Source of the DNA: Actinoplanes oryzae
GTDB taxonomy: Bacteria > Actinomycetota > Actinomycetes > Mycobacteriales > Micromonosporaceae
Assembly: GCF_030757795.1 (NCBI RefSeq)
Contig: NZ_JAUQWH010000096.1
Location: 1 to 34,032, forward strand
Direction: 5' to 3'
Length of the DNA: 34,032 bases
This document shows positions 24,209-32,356 of the stretch, piece by piece. The notes beneath the pieces are model-generated. The model worked only from the letters and a program-made list of their open reading frames with translations, did no database searches and was not told where the DNA came from. The number at the start of each line of letters is the position of its first letter. Position 1 is the stretch's first letter. The translations under genes and the position numbers were made by a program.

Positions 24209-26329
24209 TCAGACCGTGAAGCGGTCCACCAGGTGCGTCAGGCGCTGCGCCGTGCCGTTGAGCTCGGCCGCCGCCTGGTGCGACAGCGCCACCGCCGAGC
24301 GGGTGCTCTCGACGGCCCCGCTGACCGCGCCGATGTTGCTGGCGATGTCCTGGCTGCCGGTGGCGACCTCGGTGATGTTGCGCGACATCTCCGCGGTCGT
24401 GGCCGCCTGCTCCTCGACGGCCGCGGCGATCGCCGTCTGGTAGTCGTTGACCTGGCCGATCGTGGCGGTGATCGCGTTGATCGCCTCGACCGCCTTGGCC
24501 GTGTCGGACTCGATCGCCGACACCCGGGCGGTGACGTCCTCGGTCGCCTTGGCGGTCTCCTGGGCCAGGTCCTTGACCTCGCCGGCGACGACCGCGAAGC
24601 CCTTGCCGGCGTCGCCCGCCCGGGCCGCCTCGATGGTGGCGTTGAGGGCCAGCAGGTTGGTCTGCTCGGCGATGCTGGCGATCAGGCGTACGACATCGGC
24701 GATCTTGCCCGTGGAGACGCGCAGCTCGTCGATGACGCCGGAGGCGGTGGCGGTCAGGCCCACGCCGTCGCGGCCGGCGCGGGCGGCCTCCTGGGCGTTG
24801 CTGGAGATCTCGCTGATCGAGGCGCCCATCTCCTCGGCGCCCGCGGCGACGGTCTGCACGACCACCGAGATGTCGTCGGCGGCGCGGCTGGCCGTGCCGG
24901 CCTGGCCGGCGGCGCTCTCGGCCGAGCTGGTCAGCTCGCCCCCGGTCTGGGCGACCTGGGCGGCCGACTTGCTGACCTCGTGCGACGCCCCGGTCACCTC
25001 GACCATGACCTCGCGCAGCTCGGCGGTGGCGGTGTTGAGCGCGGTGCCGGCGCGGCCGATCTCGTCCTGGACGTCGTCCTGCACCTTGACAGTGAGGTCA
25101 CGCTTCGCCAGGCGGGACAGGGCGGCGGTCAGGCCGCCGAGCCGGGTCGAGATGCGGCGGGCCTGCCAAGCGGCGATCGCGCCGCCGAGCACGGCGAGGA
25201 TGACCGCGGCGATCAGGAAGGCGATGAGCATGTCGCGGCGGCCGTCGCGGACGGCGTCGGCCGCCCCGCTGGTGTCGCCCGTGTAGCCGCTGACGGCGAT
25301 CGCCCAGTTGTACGGCGCGTAGTACGACGTCGTGACGATCGTCTCGCCCGCCGGGGCGCCACCCGCACCGGCCAGCTGGAAGGTGCCCTGCCACGTCTTG
25401 CCGTCGGTCAGCTTCGGGGCCTCGGTGACGATCTGCTTGACGTACTCGGCGCCGTTCTCGTCCTTGGCCGCCAGGACGTTCTGGCCGGAGAACTCGTCGA
25501 TGCTCGACGTGATGACCCGGCCCGCGTCCGCCGCGTTGGTGCTGATCACGGAGATCGAGCCGTTGGTGCGCACCGAGCTGCCGGAGATCGCGTCGGTCAG
25601 CGTGGTCAGCGCGGTCGCCTGCGGCACGCCGACGAAGAGCGCGCCGATGACCTTGCCGTCGTTGTCCTTGATCGGGTCGTACGCGGTGATGTACCAGGTG
25701 TCGACGACCTTCGCCACGCCCCGGTAGCCCTTGCCCGACTTGATCGCGGCGGCCACGGCGTTGGCCTTGCCATCGGCGGTCGCGGGAATGTAGGTGCCGA
25801 TGGCCCGGTTGCCGGAGGCCGCCTTCACCGTGGTCGCCACGCGCAGCAGGTCGCCGTCGTCGTTCATCCGCTGGAAGACGGTCACGGTGAGCCCGAGCAG
25901 CGAGGCCGTGTCGTCGGCGAACGGCGTCTTCTTGCCGAAGCTGGTGTTCTGGCCGAGCCAGGTGCCGCCCACGGCCATCCGTGGCAGCGTCACCGTGGTC
26001 TTGGCCTGGCTGACCTGGTTGGTCGCCGTCCACGTGGCGGTCCGGCTCTGCAGCGCGGCCCCGCCGTTGTAGGCCAGCAGCTGGTTCGCCGACTTCATGT
26101 TGTTGTTGACGCCGTTCTGGACCTCGTCGCCGACGGCGCTGACCATCCGGTTCACCTCGTCGGAGGTGCGGGTCAGATCCTCGGTCGTCAGCTTCGTGAC
26201 CTGCGTCTCCGTGTGATCGGCGAACGCGTCGCTCTGCCAGGCGCCGACACCGACCAGCACCCCTGCCGTACCGAGAACCCCGCCCAGGCCCAGGGCCAGG
26301 AGCTTGTGACTGATCTGCGCACGCACCAT
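24209..26329 (-). CDS. methyl-accepting chemotaxis protein with Cache_3-Cache_2 sensor
   Basis: Membrane chemoreceptor of 706 residues. TM1 (about 9-31), a large extracellular double-Cache domain (about 35-360: LPRMAVGGTWLGQN, TVTVFQRMNDDGDLLRVATT, RAIGTYIPA, DGKVIGALFVGVP), TM2 (about 367-388), HAMP (about 389-440) and a long signalling coiled coil (450-700). The hairpin tip that binds CheA/CheW is seen at 555-585 (EQTNLLALNATIEAARAGDA then GKGFAVVAGEV). Cache domains usually bind small organic acids or amino acids. There is no C-terminal CheR/CheB-docking pentapeptide. No che or flagellar genes lie nearby. The ATG at 26327-26329 has no clear ribosome site and is overlapped by an inverted repeat (TGTCCG-6 nt-CGGACA, 26329-26346). 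Motility suggests a spore-swimming actinobacterium. Confidence 0.96.
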   Translation of the reverse strand: MVRAQISHKLLALGLGGVLGTAGVLVGVGAWQSDAFADHTETQVTKLTTEDLTRTSDEVNRMVSAVGDEVQNGVNNNMKSANQLLAYNGGAALQSRTATWTATNQVSQAKTTVTLPRMAVGGTWLGQNTSFGKKTPFADDTASLLGLTVTVFQRMNDDGDLLRVATTVKAASGNRAIGTYIPATADGKANAVAAAIKSGKGYRGVAKVVDTWYITAYDPIKDNDGKVIGALFVGVPQATALTTLTDAISGSSVRTNGSISVISTNAADAGRVITSSIDEFSGQNVLAAKDENGAEYVKQIVTEAPKLTDGKTWQGTFQLAGAGGAPAGETIVTTSYYAPYNWAIAVSGYTGDTSGAADAVRDGRRDMLIAFLIAAVILAVLGGAIAAWQARRISTRLGGLTAALSRLAKRDLTVKVQDDVQDEIGRAGTALNTATAELREVMVEVTGASHEVSKSAAQVAQTGGELTSSAESAAGQAGTASRAADDISVVVQTVAAGAEEMGASISEISSNAQEAARAGRDGVGLTATASGVIDELRVSTGKIADVVRLIASIAEQTNLLALNATIEAARAGDAGKGFAVVAGEVKDLAQETAKATEDVTARVSAIESDTAKAVEAINAITATIGQVNDYQTAIAAAVEEQAATTAEMSRNITEVATGSQDIASNIGAVSGAVESTRSAVALSHQAAAELNGTAQRLTHLVDRFTV

Positions 26330-26346
26330 GTCCGGCTATTCGGACA
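26329..26346. promoter_or_regulatory. inverted repeat at the chemoreceptor start codon
   Basis: TGTCCG (26329-26334) and CGGACA (26341-26346) are 6 nt apart; the first shares a base with the ATG. It may act as an operator or as an mRNA stem that limits translation. Confidence 0.4.
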
Positions 26347-26353
26347 GCACGGC

Positions 26354-26395
26354 AAAAAACTGAGGGGTGCGCCGGGATGAACCCGGACACACCCC
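26354..26395 (-). terminator. rho-independent terminator of aceE
   Basis: On the minus strand GGGGTG pairs with CACCCC and CCGGG with CCCGG around a short loop, followed by CAG and TTTTTT. This is the only classic stem-plus-T-run terminator in the window. A perfect palindrome GTTTGATCAAAC (26398-26409) lies between it and the aceE stop. Confidence 0.9.
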
Positions 26396-26411
26396 CCGTT
26401 TGATCAAACGG

Positions 26412-29150
26412 TCAGCTGTCGCCGCCGGTCTCGCCGACCGGGGCCGCGTTGACGTCGTCGATCGCGTACTTCTTGGCGGCCTCGGCCGGGACGTGCGCCG
26501 GGACCTTGCCCTTGAGCGCCAGCTGGCGCAGCGTCGCCACCGCCACCGACTCGGCGTCGACGTGGAAGTGCCGGCGCAGGGCGTGCCGGGTGTCGCTCAT
26601 GCCGAAGCCGTCGGTGCCCAGCGAGGTGTAGTCGTTGGGGATCCAGCGGCTGATCAGGTCGGGCACGGCACGCATCCAGTCGCTGACCGCCACCGCCGGG
26701 CCCTCGGTGCCCTCCAGCTTGGTCTGGATGTACGGCTTCCGCGGCTGGTCGCCCGGGTTGAGCAGGTTGTGCTCCTCGGTCTCGACCGCGTCGCGGCGCA
26801 GCTCGGTCCACGAGGTCACGGACCACACGTCGGCCGCCACGCCCCAGTCCTGGGCCAGCAGCTGCTGCGCCTTGAGGGCCCACTGCATGCCCGTGCCCGA
26901 CGCCAGGATCTGCGCCTTCGGACCGTTCGTCTCGGGCGCGGCCGCGTACTTGTAGATGCCCTTGAGCAGGCCCTCCACGTCGACGTCCGCGGGCTCGGCC
27001 GGCTGCAGGATCGGCTCGTTGTAGACCGTCAGGTAGTAGTAGACGTTCTCCTGCTGCTCGCCGTACATCCGGTGCAGGCCGCGCTCCATGATGTGCGCGA
27101 TCTCGAAGGCGAACGCCGGGTCGTAGGCCACGACGGCCGGGTTGGTCGCCGCGATCAGCAGCGAGTGCCCGTCCTCGTGCTGCAGGCCCTCGCCGTTGAG
27201 CGTGGTGCGCCCGGCGGTCGCGCCGAGCAGGAAGCCGCGGGTCATCTGGTCCGAGGCCGCCCACAGCTCGTCGGCGGTGCGCTGGAAGCCGAACATCGAG
27301 TAGAAGATGTACAGCGGGATCATCGGCTCGTCGTGCGTCGCGTAGGACGTGCCGGCGGCGATGAAGCTGGCGGTCGAGCCGGCCTCGTTGATGCCCTCGT
27401 GCAGGATCTGGCCGTTGGTCGCTTCCTTGTACGACAGGAAGAGCTCCCGGTCGACCGACGTGTAGGTCTGGCCGTGCGGCGAGTAGATCTTGCGGGTCGG
27501 GAAGAGCGAGTCCATGCCGAACGTGCGCGCCTCGTCCGGGATGATCGGCACCCAGCGGGCCCCGAACTCCTTGTCCTTCATGATGTCCTTGAGCAGGCGC
27601 ACGAAGGCCATCGTGGTGGCGACCTTCTGCTTGCCCGAGCCGCGCTTGACGTCGCCGAAGCGCGCCGAGTCGGGGATCGCCAGGGTCTTGGCCTTGGTCC
27701 GCCGGCTGGGCACGTAGCCACCGAGCTCGCGGCGCCGCTCCTGCAGGTACTTGATCTCGTCCGAGTCGGGACCCGGGTGGTAGTACGGCGGGAGGTACGG
27801 GTTCTCCTCGAGCTGCTTGTCGCTGATGTCGAGGTAGAGCCGGTCGCGGAAGCCCTTGAGGTCGTCCAGCGTGAGCTTCTTCATCTGGTGCGTGGCGTTG
27901 CGGGCCTCGAAGTGCGAGCCCAGCGTCCAGCCCTTGATGGTGTGCGCCAGGATGACGGTCGGCTGGCCGGTGTGCTCGGTGGCCGCCTTGTACGCCGCGT
28001 AGAGCTTGCGGTAGTCGTGGCCGCCGCGCTTGAGGTTCCAGACCTCGTCGTCGGACATGCCCTCGACCAGCTTGCGGGTGCGTGGGTCGCGGCCGAAGAA
28101 GTTCTCCCGGACGTACGCCCCGGACTCGCCCTTGTAGGTCTGGAAGTCGCCGTCCGGCGTGGTGTTCATGAGGTTGACCAGGGCGCCGTCGGTGTCCTTG
28201 GCGAGCAGCGAGTCCCACTCGCGGCCCCAGACGACCTTGATGACGTTCCAGCCGGCGCCGCGGAAGAACGACTCCAGCTCCTGGATGACCTTGCCGTTGC
28301 CGCGCACCGGGCCGTCGAGCCGCTGCAGGTTGCAGTTGATGACGAAGGTGAGGTTGTCGAGCTCCTCGCGGGCGGCCAGGCCGATCGCGCCGAGCGACTC
28401 GACCTCGTCCATCTCGCCGTCGCCCAGGAACGCCCAGACGTGCTGCTGGCTGGTGTCCTTGATGCCGCGGTTGTGCAGGTAGCGGTTGAACCGGGCCTGG
28501 TAGATCGCGTTCAGCGGGCCGATGCCCATGCTGACCGTCGGGAACTCCCAGAAGTCCGGCATCAGCCGCGGGTGCGGGTAGCTCGGGATGCCGCCGCCCG
28601 GGTGGGACAGCTCCTGGCGGAAGCCGTCGAGGTCGTGCTCGGTGAGCCGGCCCTCGAGGTAGGCCCGCGCGTACATGCCCGGGGAGGCGTGGCCCTGGAA
28701 GAAGATGTGGTCGCCGCCGCCGGGGTGGTTCTTGCCGCGGAAGAAGTGGTTCATGCCGACCTCGTAGAGGCTGGCGCTCGACGCGTACGTCGAGATGTGA
28801 CCGCCGACGCCGATCTCCGGGCGCTGCGCGCGGTGCACCAGCATCGCGGCGTTCCAGCGGATGTAGGCCCGGATGCGGCGCTCGACGAACTCGTCGCCGG
28901 GGAACCAGGGCTCCTGCTCCGGCGCGATGGTGTTGATGAAGTCGGTGGAGGTCAGGGGCGGGACGCCGACCTGCCGCTCCCGGGCCCGCTCGAGCAGGCG
29001 CAGCATGACGTAACGCGCTCTCTTGGCGCCTCGTTCGTCGATGACTCCGTCGAGCGACTCGACCCACTCCCGGGTTTCCTCGGGGTCGATGTCCGGAAGC
29101 TGGCTCGGCAGGCCGTCAGTGATCACCGGGCGCTTGCGTTCCGTGGCCAC
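26412..29150 (-). CDS. aceE: pyruvate dehydrogenase E1 component (homodimeric AceE)
   Basis: Thiamine-diphosphate enzyme that decarboxylates pyruvate and passes the acetyl group to E2 lipoyl domains; 912 residues, the usual size for the homodimeric type. ThDP/Mg site GDGEMDEVE (243-251) through NCNLQRLDGPV (272-282); substrate-side GHISTYASSASLYEVG and NHFFRGK; the pyrimidine-domain blocks EARTFGMDSLFP and NEAGSTASF; C-terminal domain GFGMSDTRHALRRHFHVDAE. GTG 29148-29150 is chosen because AGAGG lies 7 nt upstream, whereas the ATG at 29154-29156 is only 1 nt from it. E2/E3 genes are not in the window, as is usual in actinobacteria. It is monocistronic or follows yjbQ across about 147 bp, and ends at a strong terminator. 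Confidence 0.97.
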   Translation of the reverse strand: MATERKRPVITDGLPSQLPDIDPEETREWVESLDGVIDERGAKRARYVMLRLLERARERQVGVPPLTSTDFINTIAPEQEPWFPGDEFVERRIRAYIRWNAAMLVHRAQRPEIGVGGHISTYASSASLYEVGMNHFFRGKNHPGGGDHIFFQGHASPGMYARAYLEGRLTEHDLDGFRQELSHPGGGIPSYPHPRLMPDFWEFPTVSMGIGPLNAIYQARFNRYLHNRGIKDTSQQHVWAFLGDGEMDEVESLGAIGLAAREELDNLTFVINCNLQRLDGPVRGNGKVIQELESFFRGAGWNVIKVVWGREWDSLLAKDTDGALVNLMNTTPDGDFQTYKGESGAYVRENFFGRDPRTRKLVEGMSDDEVWNLKRGGHDYRKLYAAYKAATEHTGQPTVILAHTIKGWTLGSHFEARNATHQMKKLTLDDLKGFRDRLYLDISDKQLEENPYLPPYYHPGPDSDEIKYLQERRRELGGYVPSRRTKAKTLAIPDSARFGDVKRGSGKQKVATTMAFVRLLKDIMKDKEFGARWVPIIPDEARTFGMDSLFPTRKIYSPHGQTYTSVDRELFLSYKEATNGQILHEGINEAGSTASFIAAGTSYATHDEPMIPLYIFYSMFGFQRTADELWAASDQMTRGFLLGATAGRTTLNGEGLQHEDGHSLLIAATNPAVVAYDPAFAFEIAHIMERGLHRMYGEQQENVYYYLTVYNEPILQPAEPADVDVEGLLKGIYKYAAAPETNGPKAQILASGTGMQWALKAQQLLAQDWGVAADVWSVTSWTELRRDAVETEEHNLLNPGDQPRKPYIQTKLEGTEGPAVAVSDWMRAVPDLISRWIPNDYTSLGTDGFGMSDTRHALRRHFHVDAESVAVATLRQLALKGKVPAHVPAEAAKKYAIDDVNAAPVGETGGDS

Positions 29151-29297
29151 AGGCATTCCTCTTGGTCGGTTCGGACCGTACGCCCATTGTGTGAACCGCA
29201 CGGCAATGGCTCCATCCTGCCCCCAAACGGTGCTTGTCGTCACGCCTACGGGGTTCGCGGGCGATGCTCGACACACGTACTCGGGGGTAACAACTGC

Positions 29298-29702
29298 TTA
29301 ACCGTTCAGAAAGCTGAAGCGGACCTGGCGCTCGGGGTTGTCGCCGTTGGGGTCCACGAGGCACAGGCTCTGCCACGTGCCGAAGGCGATCCTGCCGTCG
29401 ATGACCGGCAGCGTCGCGTACGGGGGGATCCAGGCAGGCAGAACATGGTCGCGGCCGTGACCGCGCGACCCGTGCCGGTGCCGCCACTTGTCCTCGGCCG
29501 GCAGCAGGTCGTCGATGGCCGTGAGCAGGTCGTCGTCGGACCCCGCGCCGGTCTCGATGACGGCCAGGCCCGCGGTCGCGTGCGGGACGAAGACGTGCAG
29601 CAACCCGTCGCCGCGCCCCTGCACGAACCGCTCGGCCTCGCCCGTGATGTCACGGACGACCGGACGGTTGCCGGTCCGGACGGAGATCACGGTGGTGTCC
29701 AT
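29298..29702 (-). CDS. YjbQ family (UPF0047) protein
   Basis: Small 134-residue protein of the YjbQ/UPF0047 family, a trimeric fold with weak thiamine-phosphate-synthase-like activity reported for some members; the true role is unclear. Seen: FVQGRGDGLLHVFVPHATAGL, then NE-like position IETGAGSDDDLLTAIDDLLP, HGRDHVLPAWIPPYATLPV and the C-terminal IAFGTWQSLCLVDPNGDN. His residues in VPHAT and GRDH are the putative metal or substrate site. There is no ribosome site before the ATG (29700-29702); TAAGAC sits about 10 nt upstream, so a leaderless message or coupling to the tiny ORF before it is possible. It precedes the thiamine-diphosphate enzyme AceE on the same strand, a suggestive but unproven link. 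Confidence 0.92.
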   Translation of the reverse strand: MDTTVISVRTGNRPVVRDITGEAERFVQGRGDGLLHVFVPHATAGLAVIETGAGSDDDLLTAIDDLLPAEDKWRHRHGSRGHGRDHVLPAWIPPYATLPVIDGRIAFGTWQSLCLVDPNGDNPERQVRFSFLNG

Positions 29703-29714
29703 GACCGGGAAGTC

Positions 29715-29807
29715 TTACATGTAGATGTCCATCGCCAGGAAGGCCGCCCCCACCCCGGCGAACCACAGGAGGCAGAGCGCCACCCGCGCGAGCCCCGTCA
29801 GCACCAT
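29715..29807 (-). CDS. possible 30-aa membrane microprotein
   Basis: A 31-codon frame encodes one hydrophobic helix (VALCLLWFAGVGAAFLAMDI) with a short polar start MVLTGLAR. It ends 12 nt before the yjbQ start and is read on the same strand. There is no clear ribosome site, and an in-frame stop lies just upstream of its ATG. Too short for proof; it could also be chance in GC-rich DNA. Confidence 0.3.
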   Translation of the reverse strand: MVLTGLARVALCLLWFAGVGAAFLAMDIYM

Positions 29808-29819
29808 GGGCCGAGTCGA

Positions 29820-30122
29820 TCATGAGCAGCGGTTGCGGCGGGCCTGTTCCGCGCGCATTCGCGCAATGGCGGGTACGGCCGCGGCGCCGGCGGGCCGGTT
29901 CCGGCCGCGTTCGCGGTGGCGGCGCCGGCGGGCTGGTTTCGGTGGGCGACCGCGGCGGTAGCGCTCCCGCGGGAGGCTCGCCATGGTGACCGCGTACTTG
30001 CGCTGGTCGGACCATTTGAAGGCGTTGTCCCAGGGGTCGTCCTTCGCCAGGTAGAGGTTGACGAAGTGGTCGAGGGAGAAGGACTCGTCCGGCGGCTGCG
30101 CGTCGCCCAGGGTACGTGGCAC
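29820..30122 (-). CDS. small Arg-rich hypothetical protein (100 aa)
   Basis: No family recognised. The first half has ordinary composition (ESFSLDHFVNLYLAKDDPWD, then NAFKWSDQRKYAVTMASLP) and codon use like real genes. The second half is very basic (RERYRRGRPPKPARRRRHRE) and is encoded by a diverged repeat of about 38 bp (GCGGCGCCGGCGGGC at 29881 and 29919). I start it at GTG 30120-30122; the frame continues upstream through the palindrome array to 30284, which is unlikely to be coding. The tail might bind nucleic acid or be repeat-derived extension. Confidence 0.45.
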   Translation of the reverse strand: MPRTLGDAQPPDESFSLDHFVNLYLAKDDPWDNAFKWSDQRKYAVTMASLPRERYRRGRPPKPARRRRHRERGRNRPAGAAAVPAIARMRAEQARRNRCS

Positions 30123-30167
30123 GCCGACGATTGTGCCCGACGCCGGAAGGTAGGCTGTCCTAACTTC

Positions 30168-30288
30168 GTGCCGCAAGCGGCGCGGGAACGCACACCACCG
30201 TGCCGCAAGCGGCGCGGGACCGCACCACCGTGCCGCGAGCGGCGCGGAACGCATCACCGTGCCGCAAGCGGCGCGGGACCGCACGACG
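30168..30288. repeat. array of four ~30-bp units carrying palindrome GCCGCAAGCGGC
   Basis: Units begin GTGCCGC at 30168 (32 bp), 30200 (30 bp), 30230 (29 bp) and 30259 (30 bp). Each has the palindromic core GCCGC-AA-GCGGC (GCCGC-GA-GCGGC in the third), followed by GCGG(G)ACCGCA-like bases. The period is close to three helical turns, and the array ends about 13 bp before the DUF3159 start. There are no spacers, so it is not CRISPR. Confidence 0.88.
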
Positions 30289-30301
30289 CTGGGGGTAGAG
30301 C

Positions 30302-30943
30302 GTGGCCGAACCGGAGTCGCTGGCGGATCTGCTGGGCGGGCGCCGGGCCGCGCTCGACGCCACCGTGCCGCCGGTCGTGTTCGTCGCCGGCTGGCTGGTC
30401 GGCGGCCGCTCGATCTGGTGGGGTGCCGCCGCGTCGCTCGTGGCCGCGCTCGTGGTCGGCGTGATCAGGCTGCGCAACGGGGACAAGCCGCGGGCCGTTC
30501 TGGTCGGGCTGCTCGGCGTCGCCGTGGCGGCGATCGTCGCGCTGCGGACGGGGCGTGCGGAGGACTTCTTCCTGCTGCAGATCGCCTCCAACGCGGCGAG
30601 CGCGCTGGCGTGGGCGGTCAGCATCGTCGTCCGGTGGCCGTTCCTCGGGATCATCGTCGGCGCGGTGCTGGGGCAGAAGACGCGGTGGCGGCGCGACCCG
30701 GCGCTGCTCCGGGCGTACATGCGGGGCAGTTGGGTCTGGGTCCTGCAATATGTGATCCGGCTCGCCATCTTCATTCCGCTGTGGGCCGCGCACGCGGTCG
30801 TGGCGCTGGGCGTGGCGCGGGCGGTGCTGACGTGGCCGCTGGTCGCCGCGTGCCTCGCCGTCAGCTGGTGGGTGATCCGGAAGAGCCTGCCGGCGGGGCA
30901 CCCGGGGCTACGGCACCCGGCCGGAGACAAAGTCGGGAGCTGA
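30302..30943 (+). CDS. DUF3159 family membrane protein
   Basis: Integral membrane protein of 213 residues with about six helices (VVFVAGWLVGG, AAASLVAALVVGVIRLRNGD, AVLVGLLGVAVAAIVALRTG, FFLLQIASNAASALAWAVSI, FLGIIVGAVLG, then VLQYVIRLAIFIPLWAAHAV and LVAACLAVSWWVI). The opening LADLLGGRRAALDATVPP and the WRRDPALLRAYMRGSWVWV loop fit the actinobacterial DUF3159 family, which has no known function. GTG start with GGGGGT upstream. Its 3' end overlaps the 3' end of the convergent glycosyltransferase gene by 36 bp. The palindrome array directly upstream may control it. Confidence 0.88.
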   Translation: MAEPESLADLLGGRRAALDATVPPVVFVAGWLVGGRSIWWGAAASLVAALVVGVIRLRNGDKPRAVLVGLLGVAVAAIVALRTGRAEDFFLLQIASNAASALAWAVSIVVRWPFLGIIVGAVLGQKTRWRRDPALLRAYMRGSWVWVLQYVIRLAIFIPLWAAHAVVALGVARAVLTWPLVAACLAVSWWVIRKSLPAGHPGLRHPAGDKVGS

Positions 30944-32356
30944 GAAGCCCTCGCGGTGCATGGTCCCCCACGAGCCCTTGCCGCCGCGCCACGCGCCGAG
31001 CGCACCCGTGACCTGCCACACCGCCAGGATCTGCCGGTAGCCGAAGTTTTCCATGACGGCCGCCGCCACGCCCCGGGCCAGGTCGCCCCAGCGCGGATAC
31101 CGGTGGAACGACACCTCCTCGATGAACAGCGACGCCAGGCTCACCAGGAGCCCGTAGCCGTACGCCACCAGCACGAACCGCCACGCGAACGCCACGTCGA
31201 CCGCGTCCGCCCACAGCCCCAGCGGGACGAGCACCAGCGCCGACAGCTCGACGAACGGGGCCAGCAGCTCGAAGATCACGTAGTACGGGAGCGCGATCAG
31301 CCCGATCCGCCCGTACCTCGGATTGGCGATCATGCCGCGGTGCTTGCGCAGGATCTCCGCGATGCCGCGGTGCCAGCGCCGGCGCTGGCGGCCGAGGACC
31401 CGCCACGTGGAGGGCGCCTCGCTCCAGCTGACCGGCTCGGCGACGAAGATCACGCGGTAGTCCTTCCGCTTGCCGCGCAGGTGGTGGTGCAGGCGGACGA
31501 CGAGCTCGGCGTCCTCGCCGATCGTGTCGCGGTCCATGCCGCCGACCTCGACGACCAGGTCGCGGCGGAAGACCCCGAAGGCGCCCGAGATCACGACCAG
31601 CCCGCCGAGCCGCGACCAGCCGGTGCGGCCCATGAGGAAGGCGCGCAGGTACTCGACGACCTGGATGCGGACCAGCCACTGCCGGGGCATGCGCACGTCG
31701 ACGACTCGGCCGCCGAGGACCTTGCAGCCGTTGGCGATGCGCACCACGCCGCCGCACGCCGCGACGCGCAGCGGGTCGTCGCCGAAGGGCTTGGCGACCG
31801 AGAGCAGCGCGTCCGGGTCGAGCACGGAGTCGGCGTCGACCATGCAGATCAGCGGGTGCCGGGCGAGGTTGATGCCGACGTTGAGGGCGTCCGCCTTGCC
31901 GCCGTTGCTCTTGCGGACGACGGTCAGGGTCTCCGGGTCGGCGCGGGCCACGTGCACGGAGAGCACATCCCCGGCGTACGGGACGTCGGCCGGCACCAGC
32001 CGCGGGACCTCGACCAGGTCGAACTGCTCGCGCAGCCGCTCGAAGGTGTCGTCCGAGGAGCCGTCGTCGACGACCACCACCTCGTACCGGGGATAGCGGA
32101 GCGCGGTCATGGCCTGGACCGCCGCGACGATGCCGGGCCCCTCGTTGTACGCCGGCACGATCACCGACACGGGCAGCGTCAGCGGGCTGCGGAACATGTC
32201 GTCGGCGCCCGCGAACGGCAGCCGCCGCAGGTGCCGCGCGAACTCCAGCCCCGCCATCACCAGCAGCGCGAGATAGCTGCTGTTGAGCGCCACGAAGTAG
32301 CCGAGGATCGCCCAGTCGGTCCAGCTCAGGATCTCCCTGACCAGCTCGCGGGTCAC
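30908..32356 (-). CDS. processive GT2-family membrane glycosyltransferase
   Basis: Polysaccharide synthase-like enzyme of 482 residues. TM helix (about 15-38), cytoplasmic GT-A domain (about 60-335) with SVIVPAYNEG, VVVVDDGSSDDT, the DAD metal motif (174-176), GED (280-282, catalytic base) and QRRRW (324-328), which marks processive synthases such as those for hyaluronan, cellulose or poly-N-acetylglucosamine. Two to three helices follow (about 350-420). It thus probably makes and exports a polymer across the membrane. There is no PilZ domain. The GTG start overlaps the HEAT gene's stop by 4 nt (GTGA). Polymer type cannot be told from sequence. Confidence 0.93.
   Translation of the reverse strand: MTRELVREILSWTDWAILGYFVALNSSYLALLVMAGLEFARHLRRLPFAGADDMFRSPLTLPVSVIVPAYNEGPGIVAAVQAMTALRYPRYEVVVVDDGSSDDTFERLREQFDLVEVPRLVPADVPYAGDVLSVHVARADPETLTVVRKSNGGKADALNVGINLARHPLICMVDADSVLDPDALLSVAKPFGDDPLRVAACGGVVRIANGCKVLGGRVVDVRMPRQWLVRIQVVEYLRAFLMGRTGWSRLGGLVVISGAFGVFRRDLVVEVGGMDRDTIGEDAELVVRLHHHLRGKRKDYRVIFVAEPVSWSEAPSTWRVLGRQRRRWHRGIAEILRKHRGMIANPRYGRIGLIALPYYVIFELLAPFVELSALVLVPLGLWADAVDVAFAWRFVLVAYGYGLLVSLASLFIEEVSFHRYPRWGDLARGVAAAVMENFGYRQILAVWQVTGALGAWRGGKGSWGTMHREGFSAPDFVSGRVP

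Noticed and set aside
26367..29825. 1152-codon plus-strand open frame opposite aceE and yjbQ
   Set aside because: Antisense shadow: the minus strand encodes two clear families with all key residues, while this frame has biased, Arg/Val/Leu-rich composition and no recognisable domain.
30123..30284. Upstream extension of the Arg-rich ORF through the palindrome array
   Set aside because: The added residues are just translated repeat (RAACGT-type units); no ribosome site at the far start.
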